Positions 12,000 through 24,504 are shown, numbered from the stretch's first letter. The stretch is 64,000 nucleotides of DNA from Leptoclinus maculatus (GCA_032191485.1 JAVDOI010000007.1:6334042-6398041), one strand, 5' to 3'. The notes: generated by a model from the sequence alone, not told the origin. Numbers and translations are program-made.

Positions 12000-12679
12000 A
12001 TTGACCAACCGGCAGGGTGCTTACAGTCAATGCAGCTATTATATTTAGTTGCAATCATCATCATCTTGCCATCAATGGTTCAGGAACAACATCCCACCCG
12101 AGAGCCTCTGCGGAGTCTGAGGGCTACAGAATTGAAACCTAAAAGTTAGAATCTTCCGCGTCTAATTAACGGAGTCTCCGGCTCAAAAAAAAACGAACTG
12201 TAAGTCTCAGAGCCGCGAAGCCCACCTGACGGCGTCTCTGCGGGCTAATCTAAGTTAACCGCGGGGCGCTGCTAATGATCAGCCTATGGCGACCCTTGAT
12301 GGGCCGCCATCTCTCTGTCTGCAGCCCTGCGTGGTATTTAGAGAGACCCTGGAGGTCGAGAGAGAAAATGAGAGAAAGAAATATATATATATATAGAGGA
12401 AGAGATAGAGGAGGAGGAGGAGGAGGAGGAGTGGAGAAGACCACGGGTGGGGGTGGAGGTGGTGGCGGCGGGTGTGATTGTTAGACAAGTGACCCAGGTG
12501 ATGAAATGACCGCCACGCTGTGCAGGAAGTAGCCACGTCCGGCTGTGCTCACTTCCGCTCAGTGGTCATTAACCCCCCCAATCCCCCCACCCCAGAGCCC
12601 ACCCAGAGCTCCCCGCGGCTCCAAATTCACTAACACAAAATCGATAGGCTGCAGGTGGAGCAAAACGTGGGAGGACCGG

Positions 12680-12865
12680 AACTGTGGATGAGGTGAGAGA
12701 GGGGGGGGGGGCTGTTAAAGTGGGAGGAAGGAAAAGAGAGAAAATAGAGTTGAAGGAGAGGACAGAAAAAAAAGGGAGGGGGAAGGAAAGGAAAGGAGTC
12801 AAGAGGGAGAGGAATGGAAAGAAAAAGGGTGAAGTGAAAGGACAGAAGAGGAGAGGATGTACGCA
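12680..12865. repeat. Polypurine tract
   Basis: About 180 nt of almost uninterrupted A/G on the plus strand (GGGAGGAAGGAAAAGAGAG-like). Frames across it are Lys/Glu/Gly-rich artefacts. It has potential for triplex (H-DNA) formation. Confidence 0.75.
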
Positions 12866-13506
12866 TCACTGTTTCCAAAAATGAGAGACTCCTCCTCTCA
12901 AGTCCACTATTTTCCATATTGCTCTCTGTGACACACAACATTAAAAGAAGATGTAGCTCTGGGTTGTGCAACAACGGCTGCAGATACATTTCCAGTGAGA
13001 TGCTCCGTGTATGTCGTTTTACTGCTGCAGCAACAATCTTGACGACCCCTTGTGTTCTCGCGGCCGGTCATATTTTGCCCCCGTGGCATTTGAGTTTTTA
13101 CGAGTCCCGGGAGCCCAGCGGTCACCCGTCAGATGCAATGTTAAAAAAAAAAAAAAAAAAAACGAGCATCAAGTCAGTGGGGACCCAATGTACTGTTTTA
13201 ATGTGAGAGTCCCTTCTGATCATCAGAGAAGAGCAGAGAGACAGCAAATCATGAGCCGTCTGTCGGGCCCTTTTAACCGCTCAGCTCAGACGATACATTG
13301 TAAGACCCCGGAATGCAGTCGAATCTTTGCATCGTCGCTCAGTAAGTCGCCAGATGTTCACAACACGCGCCGCAAAGTGAAAGTGAACAGAAGGGCCTTC
13401 CCTTTTCATCGCAATCACCGAGGAACAACGGCTCGTCATCAGATTTCCTCATCGATAACAAAACGAAACGTTTCTTTCAAGGTGTTGCTATTTCAGTGCA
13501 TTTGAA

Positions 13507-13527
13507 GGGGGGGGGGGGGGGGGGGGG
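13507..13527. repeat. Poly(G) run, 21 nt
   Basis: A pure G homopolymer, a potential G-quadruplex and a site prone to sequencing-length error. Confidence 0.95.
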
Positions 13528-14039
13528 CGTCCACGATAACGATTCATCAATTCACATATTTTTAAAAAGCAAGAGGCGGTGGAGGCAGGAGAGCGAGCCG
13601 GCGGCGTTGACATACGTGACACACAGGATGTACGCGCAATAACGGGCTTTTCTCGAGACCTGTTCATTTGTCCACCCCCAACCCCCCCCCCTCTGTTGTG
13701 TCATCTGCACACAGTACGACTTCATTTTTTTAATATATATATTTTTTATAATAATGCTCGGCCCCCGTGCATCACCACCACTTCAAGAGCCCTGTCCGTG
13801 TGAATTAAGATGAACTTGAGAGGCTCTCTTATTTTCTGTTTGAAATCATCATCATGGACATTTGATTATCTTTCCATACATGTAAAGGGAAATTATTCAT
13901 GTTGGATATGATGGAATATGATCAAAAATAAAAGGACCCCCACCCCCACCATAAGAATTACATTTCACTAACTGGCCTTGACAACCAAATTGAACATTAG
14001 TCTAATACAGAACATCACCAGAAGAGAAATGAAAGCCTG

Positions 14040-14480
14040 CCGTCCCTGAACACCGCTGTCTTCCCCCGGTTATTTCTGTCTTTGGCTCTGAGTGAAAGGA
14101 CCTTCATCCCAAAGTGAAGAGCACAATTTATCCCGCTCTAATGACATAGAAGTATTCAGCAGGCTGCCCATAATTGTTGGACCAGGGCCGGGAGGATAAT
14201 AGTCCAAAACTCTCGCCCTCTCCGAGCTTTTTCTCCCGCACAAGTCTGAGTACGTGCGGAGACCCGAGTCCTCCAGAAAGACAGAGAGACGGAGATAACC
14301 AGGGCCAGTTATGTTACGTGAACTGTGGGGAGCCCATTATTTCTTAATATGCTTTTGTAATGTGAGAATTAGAGGCAGAGCGGCCGTGGAGCTAATTTCT
14401 AATGTGTCATTCTGTGTGCGCGCGTGTGGTTTAACCAGGGCGGCATGTCCTCATGTGGCGATCTTCAATGTTCCTCGGCT
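14040..14480. promoter_or_regulatory. Candidate conserved non-coding block
   Basis: A mixed-composition, repeat-free sequence with TAAT/ATTA homeodomain cores (for example around 14346, 14391 and 14401). No splice-site-bounded frame is seen. It is offered only as a candidate regulatory element. Confidence 0.25.
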
Positions 14481-14649
14481 AATACCTGTAACTCAGTGGC
14501 TCATACTGGACGTTAATGAGTACCGAGAAGGGCACACCTCTCCAGGCAGAGAGAGAGAAAGAGAGAAGGAGAAAGAAAGGAGAGCAGCGCAGGTCTAATG
14601 AACTCATAGCCCCGCCGTACGCTGTCACTCTCCTGCTCAGCGCTGTGAC

Positions 14650-14832
14650 CTGGACAATGCAGCCACATTGTCGCCCCGGCATTGTGTGTGCTAACCCAGG
14701 CAGGCAGCGCCCCCATAGAGAATCAATGTGCGGCCGTAACTTAAACTTGGCGGCGGGTGCGGAGCCGGCGAAGGCAGCTGTCATTCTGAGCATTGTTGGC
14801 TCTGACAGCAGCCTCTGATGAGGGCATTGTAA
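14650..14832. promoter_or_regulatory. Cluster of SOX-type CATTGT sites
   Basis: Five copies of the HMG-box core CATTGT lie within about 180 nt: reverse at 14654-14659, and forward at 14666-14671, 14680-14685, 14791-14796 and 14825-14830. By chance fewer than one is expected in this length. The surrounding sequence is GC-mixed and non-repetitive, so a repeat origin is not obvious. This is a plausible SOX-responsive enhancer, but binding is inference. Confidence 0.35.
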
Positions 14833-15059
14833 AGACAGAAACTCGGCAGAACGGCAGGAAAAGCTACAGACGTTTGTGCAATGTGGAGGCTGCACGAGCT
14901 CAGCGCGAGATGAGGATGTCTGAATGTGCAGCAGCTTAACAGAGCGGGTTTAGTTGGGGACGGGAGGGTCTGAAAAGTGGTTGTTTTTTGGGGGCTAAAG
15001 GAAGGGGAGATGGGGTTTCTGAGAGAGCAGGTGGTGGTCTTTTATTTATTTGTTTTATG

Positions 15060-15195
15060 TCGCAGTGGTTAGCACTGTCACCTCACAGCAACAAGCTTCA
15101 GGGTTGGATCCCCGGTCTTGGGGGCCTTTCCGTGTGGAGTTGGCATGTTCTGGTTGGTTACGCATGCTCCGGTTTCCTCCCACCACCGAAACATG
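15060..15195 (+). mobile_element. V-SINE (DANA/Mermaid-like), truncated
   Basis: The tRNA-like head (CAGTGGTTAGCACTGTCACC), a decayed B box (GGTTGGATCC instead of GGTTCGANNCC) and the conserved core phrases (TGTGTGGAGTTGGCATGTTCT, TTTCCTCCCACCACCG) follow in the order seen in DANA/Mermaid V-SINEs of fish. The LINE-derived 3' tail is not recognisable. Family recognition is from memory of the consensus. Confidence 0.8.
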
Positions 15196-16750
15196 TATTA
15201 AATATGAGTCCCTCAGTACATTCAGAGCTGCTGCTTGTGCCCGGGTCAGTGTCGGTAATAACCAGTCACTTACTATTACCCAAAAAACAGAAAGTGGGAG
15301 AAATATTCAACATTTTGTGATGTTTGCCGTAGAAATGTGGCCCTTTTTAGCGTCACTTCCTGCATTGATGGCTTCATTGTTGTTGTTCCGTAAAGATGTT
15401 GAGGTTTCGGCGTACACGATTAAATCATTTTTGCCAATTACGTGCGGTCAGCTCCTCTCATCAGCTCGCCAGTCATTTTTATACAGTCCCTTATTTGTCC
15501 CTTTATAGGAAACAGAATGACTTCATTCATCATGTATTTATGGAAACAACCTGTGACATTCTCATAAAAGTAAATGTCAGGGATGCTGCACAGTGTTGTA
15601 TATATTTTGATAGCAAAAAGGAGCAACTTAATGAAAGCTTTTACATTTGGTTCGTCTAATACACCCCACGTAGACAGCCGTGAAGAAAAGAATGCCATTA
15701 GACAGCGTTTCATCCATGTTGATCCGCCTGGCATCACATTCTCAATACGAAGCAACAATAACCAACGGAGGGGGAGTCAAATCTCAAATACCTGAGACAC
15801 TTTTTTTCATATTTTTCAGCAAACCCCAAAAAGACCAAAACCAACACTGCGTTATTCTTTCTCACAGTAGAGTCTTTAATGCTCTAGTGAGCATTTACAG
15901 CAGGATGTTGAATGTGGGATCGATATATAAAAGAAAGTGCAGTGCCCATGTTGAAGGAACGTGTCCCCCAGTGCAACAGTGTGGCTCACTGATGTGTTGT
16001 TTTTATTTTTGTAGACACGGAGCTCTACGGCACAGAGGAAGGAGACACATCAGGGTTTGGAACTTGATAATTGGTTGTGGTGTTGCTGTAAGATAAATAC
16101 TGTCACACCGTAGTGAGAGCGGCTTACAGAAACCCCCATAAACCCCACAATGCAAAGAAGAGCTGCGCGCGCTCTTCGGCCGACAAATGATCTGCGGAAG
16201 TGCAGAGCAGAAACACCAAAGCCTCAGCTAGTTAGCACCTAGGATGTGAAAATCAATTAAAAGAAAGAACTCGAGGATTTACCACTTGTTTTTCGGGGGG
16301 TTGAGAAAACAGTATTGTTCTTGGGGAAAGCTGTGATTTGACATGAATCACTTTTAAGTTTGTTGTGCTTGTTTTGCTTATTGTTTCTCATACTACACCT
16401 CCCACAATCCGTGACCGTATGTTTCAACATGCAGACCAGTGAAATCCATTTACCCATGTCCTGTGATTTCAGACATCAATCATCCATGTAGGAACGAGTG
16501 CTTCTTTGAGATGAAGTTTTCATCCAGCAGTAGCAAAATACGATTTTTAAATTATACATCTTACAGCTCGACAGCCCCCGGGTCCAGCTTCTTAATGGGC
16601 TTTAGACTGAGATTTGATTGGGTCCTGTAGTGCCTCGACGCCATCGAGGACCTGAAAGGCTCCGCAGAGCAGAGCACCCAGAGAGCAGGGATATGAATAG
16701 AAAGGTATTGAAGCAGGTATTGAGGTCCCAAAGAGACGTGTGTCGGTGTG
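15196..16750. other. Non-coding stretch
   Basis: No exon, SINE or transposon end recognised. It holds a ZNF143-like motif (16392-16410). Reading frames are short and unsupported. Confidence 0.4.
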
Positions 16751-16756
16751 CATGTT

Positions 16757-16785
16757 TGTGTGTGTGTGTGAGTGTGTGTGTGTGC

Positions 16786-16857
<72 letters not shown>
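16757..16857. repeat. (TG)n microsatellite, about 100 nt
   Basis: A long, nearly pure TG array with a few interruptions (AGTG, CGCG). A shorter array follows at about 16979-17008. Confidence 0.95.
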
Positions 16858-16858
<1 letters not shown>

Positions 16859-17689
16859 CTTTTCAGGTCTTAAGAGCTCTTGTCCCCCGAGCAGTAAAAC
16901 CCTCCACAACCCTGCCGGTCATTTCATCTACCTCCAAATGTCACAGTGTCACAGACCTTTGTTGAGATCAGCAAGCAGTGTGTGTATGTGTGTGTGTGTG
17001 TGTGTGTGTACTGTAGGCTACATGAGATTGACCTGACAGACAAGGTAAAAAAAGAAAAAGGATTACAAAACGACACTCTAAATTGGTAACTTTATTGCTC
17101 TCTGCGGCGGCGGTGCCTCAGCTCTGCGCCATCGCTGTAAAACCATCAGCCCAGGGAAGATGGCCGCCATTAGACGAGAAGCCACATCTTGTCCTTCTTG
17201 TCCTGTAATTAAAATAACAGGAATTCAATGGGGGCTCGAAGGAGCTCGGAGCGGACAAAACCGATAATGGAGAAGTATTACAAACATCATAGAAAGTCCA
17301 CATCCTCGATGCGTTTCAGACAAGCCAGTGATTTTTTTGTTGTTGTTCCCTTTTTTTCTCCTCCAGGACAATAATGAGGTGGGAAAGCCACGCCGGTCGG
17401 TGTGTGGCGCCGGGCCGTTTACCCGCCATTAAAGATTAATAGAAATAGAAGAACGGCAGAGGGGTCAGCGAGGCGGAGGCCAGCGATATTAACAGGAAAT
17501 AAGATGGAGCAGAGGCGCTGTAGGCGGGCTACAGCTAAACGAGCCATTATCAGTCATTTACAGGATGTTTGTCATTCACAACACAACCGGCACCCACAAA
17601 TAAGTGTTGTGATGTTTGACTTGAATAACAGAACAACTGCTAAACATGAAAACAGTTACCTCGCTGCTTTATTCGTACTCATTTGCACT

Positions 17690-18056
17690 TTGCTTTCCTT
17701 CCTTTGTCCTTTCCTCAAGTTCACCTTTTTTGTGAACCTTTTTCATGATGTCTTGTTGCCTTTTATTCCCACTTCTCTTTTATTTTCTCTCCTGTCTTCT
17801 TATTTCCTTCCCCTTTTCTTGTCTTTCCTTCCTGCTTTCTCCCCTTTTCTCCTTTTGTCTCCTCTCCTGTTCTTTTAGTTCTTTTTCCTCCCTCTTCCCA
17901 TTCCTTTACCCCTTCCTTCCTTCCTTTCCTGTTTCTTTTCCCCTTTTCTTTCCTTTTCTCTTTTCCTTTCCTTTCTTACACTTTCATTTCAGCGACTCTT
18001 TTACCTTACCTTACCTTTTTTTCGCTTTCCTCTCCTCTGCTCTGCTCCTCTTTATC
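17690..18056. repeat. Long polypyrimidine (C/T) tract
   Basis: About 370 nt with very few purines on the plus strand, built of degenerate CCTT/CCTTTT units. The Ser/Phe/Leu/Pro-rich frames here are compositional artefacts. With the (TG)n array downstream it makes a strongly strand-asymmetric segment. Confidence 0.8.
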
Positions 18057-18173
18057 CTACAGAGATCCAACTTCATTGGCAGTGCTTTAGAGAGACAATA
18101 CGAGGCGATTACGCGAGTGTCCTTTTACTCTTCTGTTATTAAAGCAGCCGCTCTGTCACAACTTTCTGCTCAG

Positions 18174-18175
<2 letters not shown>

Positions 18176-18250
<75 letters not shown>
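18176..18250. repeat. (TG)n microsatellite, about 75 nt
   Basis: A pure TG dinucleotide array ending in TTAGATC. Confidence 0.95.
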
Positions 18251-18251
<1 letters not shown>

Positions 18252-18419
18252 GATCTCTCTCCGCGCTCTAGCCTAGCTTATAGCAGAGCTGCGTCCACAG
18301 TGGAGAAGCCACAGTGAGACTTGTGTGATAGTGTTATTGGTGTGTTATTACCAGCTCCCAGGCTGTATGTTTCCTGTTTGCACCAACACATGCGAACCCA
18401 AAGTGCCTTAATGTCCCTC

Positions 18420-18464
18420 GATGTTTACCATGTTTACCATGTTTACCATGTTTACCATGTTTAC
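18420..18464. repeat. Tandem 9-mer (TTTACCATG)n
   Basis: About five head-to-tail copies of a 9-bp unit. It reads as a YHV/VYH repeat only in shadow frames. Confidence 0.95.
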
Positions 18465-18616
18465 GTGATGAACCAATACGGTCATGAATCACAAAGTGAC
18501 TCATAGACACATTTAGATTCTCTGCATAATGTGTTATAATGGGATTAGCTTTAAGTGAGAATCTGTAGCGTCCTCTCTTTACATATGTGATCCTTAAAGT
18601 ATAATGAAGATATGTA

Positions 18617-18640
18617 TTATTATTATTATTATTATTATTA
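18617..18640. repeat. (ATT)n microsatellite
   Basis: About eight ATT units. Confidence 0.95.
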
Positions 18641-19182
18641 TATGTTATTACATTGCATTTGTTCCTCAGACTGTTGGTTCATGAACTAGATGATGGTGCG
18701 TCGACTGTTTGTCTTGTTGTTTATTACTGTCTGAATAATTCCATGAGGGATGAGTCGTGCAAATGACCGAACACGAAAATAAAATGTTCTTTTTTCACAG
18801 GCACGTTTGACTTGGAACAGTGCGACGCGCTGTGGAAGACTAGTGATTTTGTTGTTGTGCGTTCACGTTCTTGACAACAAGTCCCAGTCTACCTCAGCGA
18901 GTCACGCCCACACTTCCGTCCGGCCCCTCCGTTGTATTCTGTTTGGACCTCCAGCGTTCATATGGCTTCAATTATAATCAGCTCCCCCTGGATCTCCACT
19001 CGCTCCTGGAAGCTAAATATGCTCACAAACGGTCTGAACCCAAAAACATTTAGAGGCTGTACAAGAATAAATGCCAGCCGAAGATGTAAAGAGGTTGATA
19101 TGATTACATTGTAATGATTCGTTTTTTTTAATAGTGCAACCCACCTTTCCCTTTTAATCTTGACCCTTGACCCCTAAAGTAC

Positions 19183-19534
19183 TTGTGCATGGCCCTGCAG
19201 GTGGAACCCTCAAATAAGCGTCTATTGGACATCGTGTTCTTGTAAAGGTAAGTACTGTAAACCATTCCCCGTAGCTTCTGAATACATTTATCTGTATGTT
19301 CTTGTGTAAAGAGACAATATATGTGCAAAACTGCACTTTAGAAAAAATAAAAGCACATGTTAAAGCTGAACAAGCTGCGCTGATGTGGATACGACAGAAC
19401 TGCGAGGCAACAACGCGGCACATCCGTCCGACCCAATGGAGGGAAAAGAAAAAGGAATACCGTCTCTTTCTTTGCTGTCATTTTTTTGCATTTGACTTGT
19501 AACTGTATACATTTTCAACTGCACCTGAAATAAA
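19183..19534 (+). other. Possible exon and poly(A) signal (weak)
   Basis: A splice-like segment has acceptor CCCTGCAG ending near 19201 and a near-consensus donor (AAAG|GTAAGT) near 19246. It is followed by AATAAA at 19529-19534 with GT-rich sequence 20-30 nt further on, the arrangement expected of a polyadenylation site. This could be part of the 3' end of the unidentified plus-strand gene, but the peptide it would encode is not recognisable. It is a hypothesis only. Confidence 0.2.
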
Positions 19535-19559
19535 CTGAGAGCCTGTGACCGGTTCGTGT

Positions 19560-19735
19560 GAGCTGATTAATGTTCTGCGCTCTGCATATTCCACCCCATT
19601 GTACATGTCAGCCAGACTCCAACTGTGGCAATCAATTCAATCAGCAGCGCTTATGAACCCATTACAATCTAGCTGAGAGCAGGCGGGTGCTGCATCCTTC
19701 AGCTGGCCTCAGAGTAATTACTATTTAGTCAAGCC
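19560..19735. promoter_or_regulatory. Candidate conserved non-coding block
   Basis: A repeat-free, mixed-composition stretch containing AGCTGATTAATG, ATCAATTCAATC and GAGTAATTACT (homeodomain-like palindrome). No reading frame of interest. It is proposed from texture alone. Confidence 0.25.
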
Positions 19736-19740
19736 AAAAA

Positions 19741-19822
19741 GGATAGAGGGATGAAAGGATGGATGGGTGGAAGGATGGATGGGTGGGTGGGTGGATGGAT
19801 GCATGGATGGATGGGTGGGTAG
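19741..19822. repeat. (GGAT/GGGT)n tetranucleotide repeat
   Basis: Degenerate GGAT, GGGT and GCAT units across about 80 nt. Confidence 0.9.
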
Positions 19823-20984
19823 ACTAATAAAACACGTCCCTATTGACTCGCATGTGACCATGAATATGCATCACAGCGATTGGGCAATAAGAGTGGGTGT
19901 TGCATTATTTACACCCCCCTCTGAGAACGCTGTAGCATGTTGCCACGGTGACTAACTTGTACCATAGCAACCACGCTGAACCTTCCAAATCCCGATTCTG
20001 GAAGGCCAGAGGTCTCGCAGCGCCGCGGGGATGTCTACGGGCCTCGAGGGCGTAATATGTGATGTAGGAAACTCATTGGCCACAACGCTGAGAGAGGCGG
20101 CCCACCACTCTCACCGCGAGCATGATTATGGGCTCGGCTCTCTACAACGCTGGCAGTGGAATTTTCAAGCGAGCGTTTGAACCACTAACTTCTGGGCGAA
20201 CGGCGGGTATTTCTGTGTCACTCGACTGGGAGTTGTAGTGCCGGTGTTCGGGGCCGTTTTTTTAACCTCTCCACATCCAGTTTTGAGCCTTTTATTTCCC
20301 CATCAAGGTGCAATGTGTACGATCTGGACAGAATTCTGGTTTACAACATCAAAGAAATGAAGTGACATTATCAACAGAAGGTAAAGAGGTCACAGTGTTG
20401 ACGTTATGTCAGACACTGCATATCTAGTGGAATGAGCATGCTAACCGGCTAGCCCCGGCCCGTCCTGCCTTGTAACCGCTTGTACTTTGAGAGGCCTCTG
20501 TGTACGCTTTGATTGGAGATGTAGACGAAAGTCTTTTCTGCCACTTTGGATTTAATCCCATAAAGAAAGTACAAAACGTACACAGACCATACAGCCCTCA
20601 GTTAGTGGTATACAGTGTTAGGGTAGCTACTTGGTCTAGTGGGCTCAGCTACTAGTTAACCTACATGAAATGAGAGAAAGAGAAATGTAGCCAGCTAAGC
20701 TACAGCAATATGACAAAAGCAGTTTAACTACATAGAAGAAACTTCATTCCAATTTAATGATATTGATATACAAATATGTAATATAATAATATATATGCCT
20801 AATATATATAATTAATAATATAATATAAATTCTAAACAATACTTCTCTCTTGATTTATTACCTCAGTAAATATTGTAAACATGAGTTTATGGTCTCAATC
20901 GCTGGTTTTAAGTGTTCTTCAATACAGCACGATGTTCATTTAGTAGATTATGGTCCATTTAGAGCAAAATATAGCATAAAGCAG

Positions 20985-21215
20985 GGTATGCTTTAGGGCG
21001 GGGCTACCTTGTGATTGACAGGTCGCTGTCCCGACCAGAGCCATATACGCCGTCTCTACGTCACTCCTCCACAGTGCAAACATGGTCACCTCTGCTCACC
21101 GGTTGCAATAACACAAGATGGCGGCGGTTGAAACGCCGAACTCAAGGCTTTAAAACTACATTCCCCAAACCAATGGGTGACATCATGACGACTACGTCCA
21201 CTTTGGTTGAATTCT
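20985..21215. repeat. Probable dispersed fish repeat
   Basis: The phrases GGGCGGGGCTACCTTGTGAT, CACAAGATGGCGGCGGTTGA and AACCAATGGGTGACATCATG occur in this order in a repeat common in percomorph genomes (memory-based). No coding content. Confidence 0.4.
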
Positions 21216-22812
21216 GAGTATTGCACATTGCACCTTTAACTTCAAGGTTGGAAAAATCTCATTCACACAGTCTGACGGTCTTTTCACGATCATATATTTC
21301 ATGTATGAGCTTGTTCCAAGTCTTCATTAGATGCTATGTAGATGTTTTATGTTTTGCATCATCTTATACTAATTTCCACCAAATTCTGAACATCAAAACT
21401 GCAGCCAAATGTTGTTCACATTGTGGCTGCAGGTCAGTGTGGTGGAAGATTGAAAGAACCTCAGCAAATTGCACTCGTTTACATGTTTCCACTCCATTCA
21501 ATTTACAAGGGTTACAAGGACACACGGCCCTGTACACCGACGAGCACATTCACCCACTCCTCTCCTTGTTAACCAGCCTTGATCACAAACAGCCTAAGGT
21601 CCAGTGAAAAACACATTTAATTACTGTATTGATTTCCTGCAGATTGATGTCGATGAATGACACTTATTGTATCCATTTTACTGTGGATCTCATTGATTTT
21701 ACTTATAAAGAAAGGAGCTATGTGAATAGCATTGCCCATATTGCATGTGAGGGGGCTACAGACAATACAGATAGCTTTTTTTTCTCCATCAAATGCCACC
21801 ATGAGTTATTTGATGATGACAAAATAATTGTTTTCTCTTTTAAAACGAAGCTCGGTGTGGTATTGAAGCTCAGTTAAATATTTGAAGATTCCTCTAGCTT
21901 CAGAAGAGACAGACTGCTGGCATGTGTTATAATAAACATGGATTAAGTTGTCAAAGCTGGAACAGCACCTCCTTTTCAGGATGGAAAGCCAAGACAAAAT
22001 AAGCAACAGTTTATTTGGAGAGCAGCAGCAGTACAGCTCTGATACAGCGTTTTATTTCAGAGCAAATTGTTTTTAAAACTGAAATACTGCCCGACCGGGG
22101 TTTTTCAATAAAGGCATTTTTAGCATTAAGAGTCAATAAAAATATTAGCCATGGGGTTTAAGCTGTAGGGATATATTTAGATATAGTTATCGATGTATAG
22201 ATTTATACAGAACATTCAACAGCTTTCTGGTAAAAATCCACTTTTTCTCATACAATCATTACAATGGTGGTTAGGATCGAAAAATAACATTTTGATATTG
22301 TTTTTTTCTGCAGCTCTGAGCCTCCTGCTGTACCACAATTACATCACATACTTGACAGACAACCTACTTTAGCTGTAAATACACTCACATCCGATTGACC
22401 AACAAGTCCTCCATACTAAACGACAAATCCTCGCCCTACCCGCTGGAACGACACGATAATTCAGATCTGACGCCCATATCGGTAGGAAAACTGTTTTTCC
22501 GTGCCTTCCAAAACGGTTACAAATCACTGTTAAAATATAATTATTTTATGACGTGACAACGGTCAAGGTTTGCTTAGGCACAAAAACAACCTGGTTAGCT
22601 TTCGGGAAAGATCGTGGTTTGGGGTTTGGGTCTTAAAGGGGCTTTTATATGAGATTGGGAGCTTATCTATTGCCTCTCAACGGCTCGTAACATGGTGGCG
22701 GCTGAGCCGACGGCTAGCAGCTAACGGCAAAAGTACTGACAGAGCTAACAGTGTTTACCTGCAGGGGGAACTGGAGGGTGAGTGCTACTACATGCTGTAG
22801 GACAGTATTGAT

Positions 22813-24504
22813 CAGTGGCGGGCCGTCAGGGCCTGCAAAGCCTTCTCTGCTGGCCTAAACAGAATCACAAAGTTATAGCTATTTTATAATTTTTCTTAAA
22901 TACACTACATGTATCATAATTTATAAAAATATTTTTCCCATTATCTTATTTTCTCATTGCACAGCTACTGTCTTCCTCAGTTGCTCTGCTTCCAGTGCAG
23001 CTTGTTTTAAGTAGAGCTTTTATCAGATTTCACCTCTGTGTCTCTAGGTAAGAAGAGAGGCCCGAGGCCTGCAGACTCACAAGTTGCCTCCATGTGCAGT
23101 TTAAGTGAATGGGGACGATATTGTTGATTGTCATCGTGTTCAACCAATCAGATCTTTAGTTTGACATGTTGGGCGTATTCTTTGACGTGTCAGAGCCCGC
23201 TATCCCCATACCAGCCGGCCCACAGCTACGTCACTATTAGTGCAGTGATGTCAGTGGACGAGCACGTGACTATCGTGAAACGAAACTTAACAGCAGAGGC
23301 TTAGTCGGCGTTGTGAATCACATCACGTGATGCCGCTCAGCCAATCAAATATGGGCATTCTGACAAGCTTCTTGACTCGAGTACCACACACCGTGACACA
23401 GGGGGCTGAGACGAGGAAAGAGATTGCAGAGCAGTAGTTTGATGTTTGGGTTGTGAAAGTAAAATCATAAGACGGTCTCCTAAAGAGACGGATCAGCCGC
23501 GGCTTGTCATTAAGGGATGATGGTGGGTCCCACAGCCAGACCAGCTGAGAACCACTGTCCTACATGAGCACAGAAAACATTATATTTTCCTGAATTTAAG
23601 CTTCTGCATTTTCCAAATGCTCTAGCATTATTCAAACGTATTGTAAGTCTCGTACCGAACGGTTTAATACGAGTACGTACATAGTTACAGCCTTAGAAAT
23701 GAATAATAGCTGTGGCGCCATCATGTGGTTATAAGGTGGTATTTCAGCTGCATGACAGCAGTGAAGGCCTGGGTATAAAATGCACGGTCCGCCACTGGTA
23801 TATGTATGTATATATGTATACATTAGGGGTGTAACGGTTCACAAAAGTCACGGTTCGGTACGTTTTCAATACAGTAGAAAACTATAAATGCCAGAGAAAC
23901 GTACTTGATTTTAAAATATATTTATTCATTAAAACTAACATCATAAAGCTAAGCTGTCAGAGCCTGCTAGACCCATACTAGCCGGCCCACAACTACGTCA
24001 GCATTAGTGCAGGTCAGTCCAGGTGCAGCTCTGCCGAGAGATGCAGAGTGTGCTGTGATTGGTCAGTGGGCGAGCACGTGACTAAAGTGAAACGAAACTT
24101 AACTTGCCAGCAGAGCTTAGTTGGAGTAGTGAGAGCCCCGCTGCCAACATGCCGCAGCAGACCGGCGAAATACAACTGACTAGGCTCGACTGTCATCACT
24201 GGCGCCCATGAATCGAGAAGGACTTCTTACTGGAACTGAAACGATGTACTGGGATTAAACTCTTTAAGTTTCAGTAAGTGACAAACTGCGTGTTTGTTTA
24301 CATAGTAACGTTACTACTGTTCGTTTGTCTATCGTGTTGCTTTTATGAATAATATTTGAATGGCTCGTGCTCTTGTGTGGTGGAATGCGTGGATCCGCTG
24401 CAGGTTTGCTGGATTGATGTGTCATAATGAGGTTATTAGGAGGTAATTCAACTCTAGTAGGACAGCACTGAAGGCCCAGGTATAAAATCCACGGCCCGCC
24501 ACTG
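22813..24504. mobile_element. Composite/nested hAT-type transposon with 8-bp target duplication
   Basis: The left end CAGTGGCGGGCCGT and the right end (its exact inverse, ACGGCCCGCCACTG) form a perfect 14-bp terminal inverted repeat. Both are flanked by the 8-bp duplication GTATTGAT (22805-22812 and 24505-24512), diagnostic of hAT insertion. Inside lies a second right end at 23797, a hAT-like end (GCTGAGAACCACTG) near 23554 and a further terminus-like sequence (AGGGGTGTAACGGTTCAC) near 23825. The blocks around 23193-23310 and 23957-24130 are homologous to each other. No transposase frame survives, so the copy is non-autonomous and rearranged. Confidence 0.75.
23301..23560. mobile_element. hAT fragment homologous to the element at 52.2 kb
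   Basis: The segment from CACATCACGTGATGCCGCTC through GACGAGGAAAGAGA is closely similar to 52390-52490, showing that the two are copies of one family. It is embedded in the composite element and ends near the inverted hAT terminus CTGAGAACCACTG. Confidence 0.65.

Noticed and set aside
13011..13505. 164-codon plus-strand frame
   Set aside because: Contains a poly-K stretch from an A18 run and no recognisable family. Considered chance.
17745..18317. 190-codon Ser/Phe/Leu-rich frame ending in poly-CV
   Set aside because: It spans the polypyrimidine tract and the (TG)n array. Composition alone explains it.
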